Source of the DNA: Methylovulum sp.
GTDB lineage: Bacteria; Pseudomonadota; Gammaproteobacteria; Methylococcales; Methylomonadaceae
Assembly: GCA_004299465.1 (NCBI GenBank)
Contig: SCST01000222.1
Location: forward strand, 1 to 8,592
Reading direction: 5' to 3'
DNA length: 8,592 nucleotides
Both the position numbers and the translations under genes were made by a program. The first letter of the stretch is position 1. Each line of letters starts with the position of its first letter. The notes beneath the pieces are model-generated. The model was not told the DNA's origin, did no database searches, and saw only the letters and a list, made by a program, of their open reading frames with translations. Of this stretch, positions 6,037 through 8,592 are shown one piece after another.

Positions 6037-7209
6037 CTATAGCCATTCTGCTGCAATATCAACCAATAAAATACGCTCATCATCGAGCCTGAGCGATAAT
6101 GTCTTGCAGAGCAGGTCGGAGCTAAAATCGCGGTAACGGTCAGACGTAACGACGCGATAACAGTCGTCCGTCACTTCAAGCGCGCGCAGCTGGTAGAAAT
6201 AAGCGCGCCATGACCAGTTAAAGCCTACTTTTTCACTGTCATCAACCCACTTGCCGTCAATAAAATTAAAGTTTGATGAAATCTGGTCACCTTCGTTATT
6301 GCATAAATAAAATCTCAGCACACCGCTGTCATGAAAAATATCGGTCGGTAATTCATCGAGATTAAAATCCGTTTCCAGGGCATTTTTCAGGTGTTCAATC
6401 AAATTTTTAATTTCCAGGATAAATTGTATTTTGTCCCTTTCCCTGCCTATCGTCGTCTGCAGGAATTGCCTGCGTAATGTATAAATTTCTTTTTGATAAT
6501 GCGTTGAGTTTTGAAATTCCGCTGCGGCCGGCGAAAACAGGTAACCTTGCATATACTGGGCGCCGCAATTTAAGCCGAAAAAGAACTCATCGGCGGTCTC
6601 TACGCCTTCACAGACGATACGGCAGCCGGTGCGCCTCGCCAAACGGGTCAGCATGTGGACAACATCGCTGGCGATGCCGCCTTTGGCAGCCATTTGAAAC
6701 AATTTCATATCCAGCTTGATAATATCAGGCAGGATAGTCATGACTCTTTCCAATTGCGAGAAGCCGGAACCGAAATCATCAATGGCGACTTTTATGCCGT
6801 TTTTGCGGTAGATGTCGACTGCTTTTACGAGCTTGTCCATATTACCTTCCGATTCGGTGATTTCTACAACAAGCCGGCTCCTGTCGATACCGAATTCATC
6901 TATCATCAGCAAGGTAGGCAGTACACTAAAGTCAGAGACATAGTCCAGCCAGGTTGCTGAAATATTAATCGTTAAATAACAGTTGTCATTGAGCTTGCTG
7001 AATTGTTGCAGCGCCTGACGGCGCACGATACGATCCCATTCAATCAATTGCTTATGAGGTATATCCGGGGCGGAAAACAATTCTCCCGCTGAAATGACCC
7101 GGCCGTTTGCATCATGTTGCCGGGCTAATGCTTCATAACCGACGATATTACCGTTTGCCGCACAAACTATGGGCTGGAAATAAGGAAACAGCTTTCTATC
7201 TTGGTCCAT
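6037..7209 (-). CDS. EAL c-di-GMP phosphodiesterase with YkuI_C/Cache-like tail
   Basis: It hydrolyses cyclic di-GMP to pGpG in the cytoplasm. The 390-residue protein has an N-terminal EAL domain (about 5-235) with every residue I can check: YEAL (E26), N82, E116 in VEITES, the DDFGSGFS loop (D144, D145), K165 in IIKLD, E201 in CEGVE and QGY (221-223). It is therefore likely active rather than a degenerate receptor. Residues about 240-390 resemble the EAL-associated YkuI_C domain, a PAS/Cache-like sensor: a long linker helix, then FNWSWRAYFYQL (330-341) and SDRYRDFSSDLLCKTLSL (356-373). No transmembrane segment is seen, so it probably senses a cytoplasmic ligand. It is the first gene of a two-gene operon with the downstream GGDEF protein. 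The ATG at 7209 is chosen because the EAL domain begins within ten residues; no clear SD precedes it. Confidence 0.9.
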   Translation of the reverse strand: MDQDRKLFPYFQPIVCAANGNIVGYEALARQHDANGRVISAGELFSAPDIPHKQLIEWDRIVRRQALQQFSKLNDNCYLTINISATWLDYVSDFSVLPTLLMIDEFGIDRSRLVVEITESEGNMDKLVKAVDIYRKNGIKVAIDDFGSGFSQLERVMTILPDIIKLDMKLFQMAAKGGIASDVVHMLTRLARRTGCRIVCEGVETADEFFFGLNCGAQYMQGYLFSPAAAEFQNSTHYQKEIYTLRRQFLQTTIGRERDKIQFILEIKNLIEHLKNALETDFNLDELPTDIFHDSGVLRFYLCNNEGDQISSNFNFIDGKWVDDSEKVGFNWSWRAYFYQLRALEVTDDCYRVVTSDRYRDFSSDLLCKTLSLRLDDERILLVDIAAEWL

Positions 7210-7346
7210 ATTAATAGCGTATTTTTAAGATATGTTGTCGTAAATCCAGCATTTTTAACCTTTATAATTCGGTGAAATTACCAACCGGATCGCTGGCATC
7301 CTGTTTTAAGCCAGGCGAAATATCGATGAGGCGTAAGCGGAACATA

Positions 7347-7359
7347 GCATGAGTCATGC
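7347..7359. promoter_or_regulatory. 13-bp palindrome, possible operator
   Basis: GCATGA and TCATGC are perfect complements around a central G. It lies 138 bp upstream of the EAL start. It is symmetric enough for a dimeric repressor site, but there is only one copy and no matching known regulator. Confidence 0.25.
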
Positions 7360-7493
7360 CACAATAGTCACATGATGGCTATAGGCCGTTACCATTGCGA
7401 TGGCGTTCACAACACCCGGCATTATCTTCGGCATGAATCTTTCTATTCAGTCAAAGCACACCACAGTTGAAAAGAATATAGCGAGAGCCGTCT

Positions 7494-7508
7494 ATGCGAG
7501 CAGCGCAT
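7494..7508. repeat. small hairpin
   Basis: ATGCG (7494-7498) and CGCAT (7504-7508) are complementary around AGCAG. This is a five-base stem and could be chance. Confidence 0.2.
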
Positions 7509-7622
7509 CCAAAGCTATCGACAACGGGATAGGCAGGGGGAGCGGCGGGCATAATGCATCATTTTAGCTCACAACAAACCCATTATTGATTTATTTTGGT
7601 GCATTAAAATCGCACAAACCTT

Positions 7623-7665
7623 GCCCGGCTTGCGCAAATATCCGGGCTTATGTGGTAAAACATAA
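7623..7665. repeat. two adjacent dyads upstream of the M23 gene
   Basis: GCCCGG (7623-7628) pairs with CCGGGC (7642-7647), enclosing TTGCGCAA (7630-7637), itself a perfect palindrome. The base after it begins a second dyad, TTATGT (7648-7653) with ACATAA (7660-7665) around a six-base loop. Together they end about 15 bp before the ATG at 7680, so they would lie in the promoter or 5' leader of the peptidase gene. A role as operator or leader structure is inference. Confidence 0.35.
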
Positions 7666-7679
7666 AAAAAACACTTACA

Positions 7680-8592
7680 ATGCCAATCGTAAAAATAATG
7701 TCATCCCTATATTCTTTACGAATTCCATACTTAGCTTATCCCGTGAAAAATAAATTTTATGCATCCTTGTTAATAGGGGTAGGTTTAGCTATTGCAAACA
7801 CGTACAGTTATGCAAAACCAAGCCATTCATCGACAAAAAAACACAGCTCCGCACCGGCAAAGCACAGTAAAAAGGCTGTCACATCGAACCTTAAGAAAAA
7901 AGACAAATCTCCAAAGCACACAACTGCTGCGGCCAAGCACGGCAAAAAGGAGATTAAAGCGGCTATTAAACGAAGTAAATCACATGTACATAACACGCTG
8001 CTTTCCCACCTGAAAAACACCAAGAAAAAACATTCCGGCAAGATAGCTTCCAGGCCATCAGGCAGTAGACGAAAGCATCAAGAATTCGCCGCCCACCAAC
8101 CGGAAACGACACTGACGCCGCCTGTTTCAAACCCGAGCCCGACCAGAATTCCCCACCTGCCTTCCAGCAACCGGCTGGTTCATCTCGATATACAGCCATC
8201 CGAAAATAACCCGCGCATACATTCATTGATACCGGCCGACAATAGCGATGTTATCCATCATTCAAACAGCGTTGAAACCGCAATGCCGGGCCAGTACACG
8301 ACGGCGCACGGCGTTATCACGTCATCCTTATCGGCAGCTGGCCAACAAGCCGGTTTATCGAATGAGCTGATCACGCAACTGACCCATATATTTGCATGGG
8401 ATATTGATTTTGCGACTAACCTGCATCGCGGCGACCAATTTACCATCGTTTATGAAAGCGGCGACAATGAGCAGATCATCGCCGCCGAATTTGCCAGCCA
8501 GGGTAGAACCCTGACCGCCGTCAAGTATGAAGACGGCGACGGCAATATCAATTACTACACGCCTGAAGGCAAAGCGATGCGTAAGGCGTTTT
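7680..8592 (+). CDS. exported M23-type murein peptidase (MepM/YebA-like), 3' truncated by window
   Basis: The frame runs open for 304 codons from the ATG at 7680 to the window edge. Residues 22-45 form a signal peptide: KNK, a hydrophobic core (about 26-39), then an SYA/KP cleavage site. The best start is therefore uncertain: ATG 7680, ATG 7698 or GTG 7743, the last giving a standard-length signal peptide; none has a clear SD. Residues about 46-134 are a low-complexity Lys/His-rich linker (23 K and 10 H in 88 residues), followed by a Pro/Ser-rich stretch to about 200. From about 207, GVITSSLSAAGQQAGLSNEL and then IFAWDIDFATNLHRGDQFTIVYE match the N-terminal domains of MepM/YebA/Csd3-like D,D-endopeptidases, which cut peptidoglycan cross-links in the periplasm. 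The Zn-binding M23 domain would lie beyond the window. In many gammaproteobacteria this gene is next to tyrS and anmK; here the upstream neighbour is the c-di-GMP operon. Confidence 0.85.
   Translation, partial: MPIVKIMSSLYSLRIPYLAYPVKNKFYASLLIGVGLAIANTYSYAKPSHSSTKKHSSAPAKHSKKAVTSNLKKKDKSPKHTTAAAKHGKKEIKAAIKRSKSHVHNTLLSHLKNTKKKHSGKIASRPSGSRRKHQEFAAHQPETTLTPPVSNPSPTRIPHLPSSNRLVHLDIQPSENNPRIHSLIPADNSDVIHHSNSVETAMPGQYTTAHGVITSSLSAAGQQAGLSNELITQLTHIFAWDIDFATNLHRGDQFTIVYESGDNEQIIAAEFASQGRTLTAVKYEDGDGNINYYTPEGKAMRKAF

Larger units (their letters stand above)
7210..7679. other. 470-bp gene-free region between divergent genes
   Basis: This region must hold the promoters of the EAL-GGDEF operon (minus) and of the M23 gene (plus). 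I see no gene, tRNA or known riboswitch. It contains several small dyads, listed separately. AT-rich stretches beside both starts (7210-7270 and 7560-7680) are plausible promoter locations, but no good -35/-10 pair at normal spacing could be defended. The longest in-frame stretch (7374-7469, 31 codons) has no family resemblance. Confidence 0.5.

Noticed and set aside
7374..7469. 31-codon open frame in the 7210-7679 gap
   Set aside because: Short, no SD, no recognisable motif; likely chance.
7590..7620. GGTGCA / GCAC motifs resembling NtrC half-sites
   Set aside because: Only isolated half-sites without proper spacing, and no nitrogen-related gene follows.
7617..7640. Possible sigma-54 promoter (TTGC...TTGC)
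   Set aside because: The GC-to-GC spacing is too short and the upstream GG of the -24 element is missing.
1..8592. CRISPR array, tRNA or rRNA gene, integrase attachment site
   Set aside because: No regularly spaced direct repeats, cloverleaf sequence or rRNA motif was seen on either strand.

Overview
The window looks like a gammaproteobacterial chromosome of moderate GC, possibly a methanotroph-like (Methylococcales) lineage. This rests on protein style: an aryl-polyene-type GT2/acyltransferase pair, a PilJ-like sensor diguanylate cyclase and a MepM/YebA-like M23 peptidase. No rRNA or other firm taxonomic marker is present, so the genus is a guess.

Left part (1-2135) is insertion-sequence territory. 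It opens with the last 48 codons of an IS66-family transposase. A gene-free stretch follows that contains a nested inverted repeat (208-319), able to fold as a 22-bp outer stem around a 14-bp inner hairpin. Next is a complete IS1380-family element on the minus strand, whose ends I place at 443 and 2135 from 14-bp terminal inverted repeats with one mismatch. Its transposase ORF (672-1925) has the full DDE core, but the expected N-terminus lies in another frame (1922-2038), so the gene carries a one-base frameshift.

Middle part (2135-4460) is a plus-strand, translationally coupled three-gene block of aryl-polyene / DAR-type lipid biosynthesis. It holds the C-terminal lid of an acyl-AMP ligase fused to an ApeI-like hot-dog dehydratase, a family 2 glycosyltransferase, and an LpxL/HtrB-like acyltransferase. 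The ligase reading frame begins exactly at the right end of the IS1380 element and its main domain is absent. No target duplication flanks the element and no ligase sequence lies on its left side, so a rearrangement or deletion at the IS is likely. The ketosynthases, acyl carrier proteins, thioesterase and exporter of a full cluster are not in the window.

Right part (4522-7209) is a minus-strand two-gene c-di-GMP operon: an EAL phosphodiesterase with a YkuI_C/Cache-like tail, then, 3 bp downstream, a membrane PilJ-like/PAS/GGDEF diguanylate cyclase with an intact active site and I-site. Both enzymes look active, so the pair appears able to make and degrade the same messenger.

After a 470-bp gene-free stretch with several small palindromes, a plus-strand gene starts at 7680 (or 7743) and runs off the end. 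It encodes an exported M23-type murein peptidase precursor with an unusual Lys/His-rich linker after the signal peptide; the catalytic M23 domain lies beyond the window.
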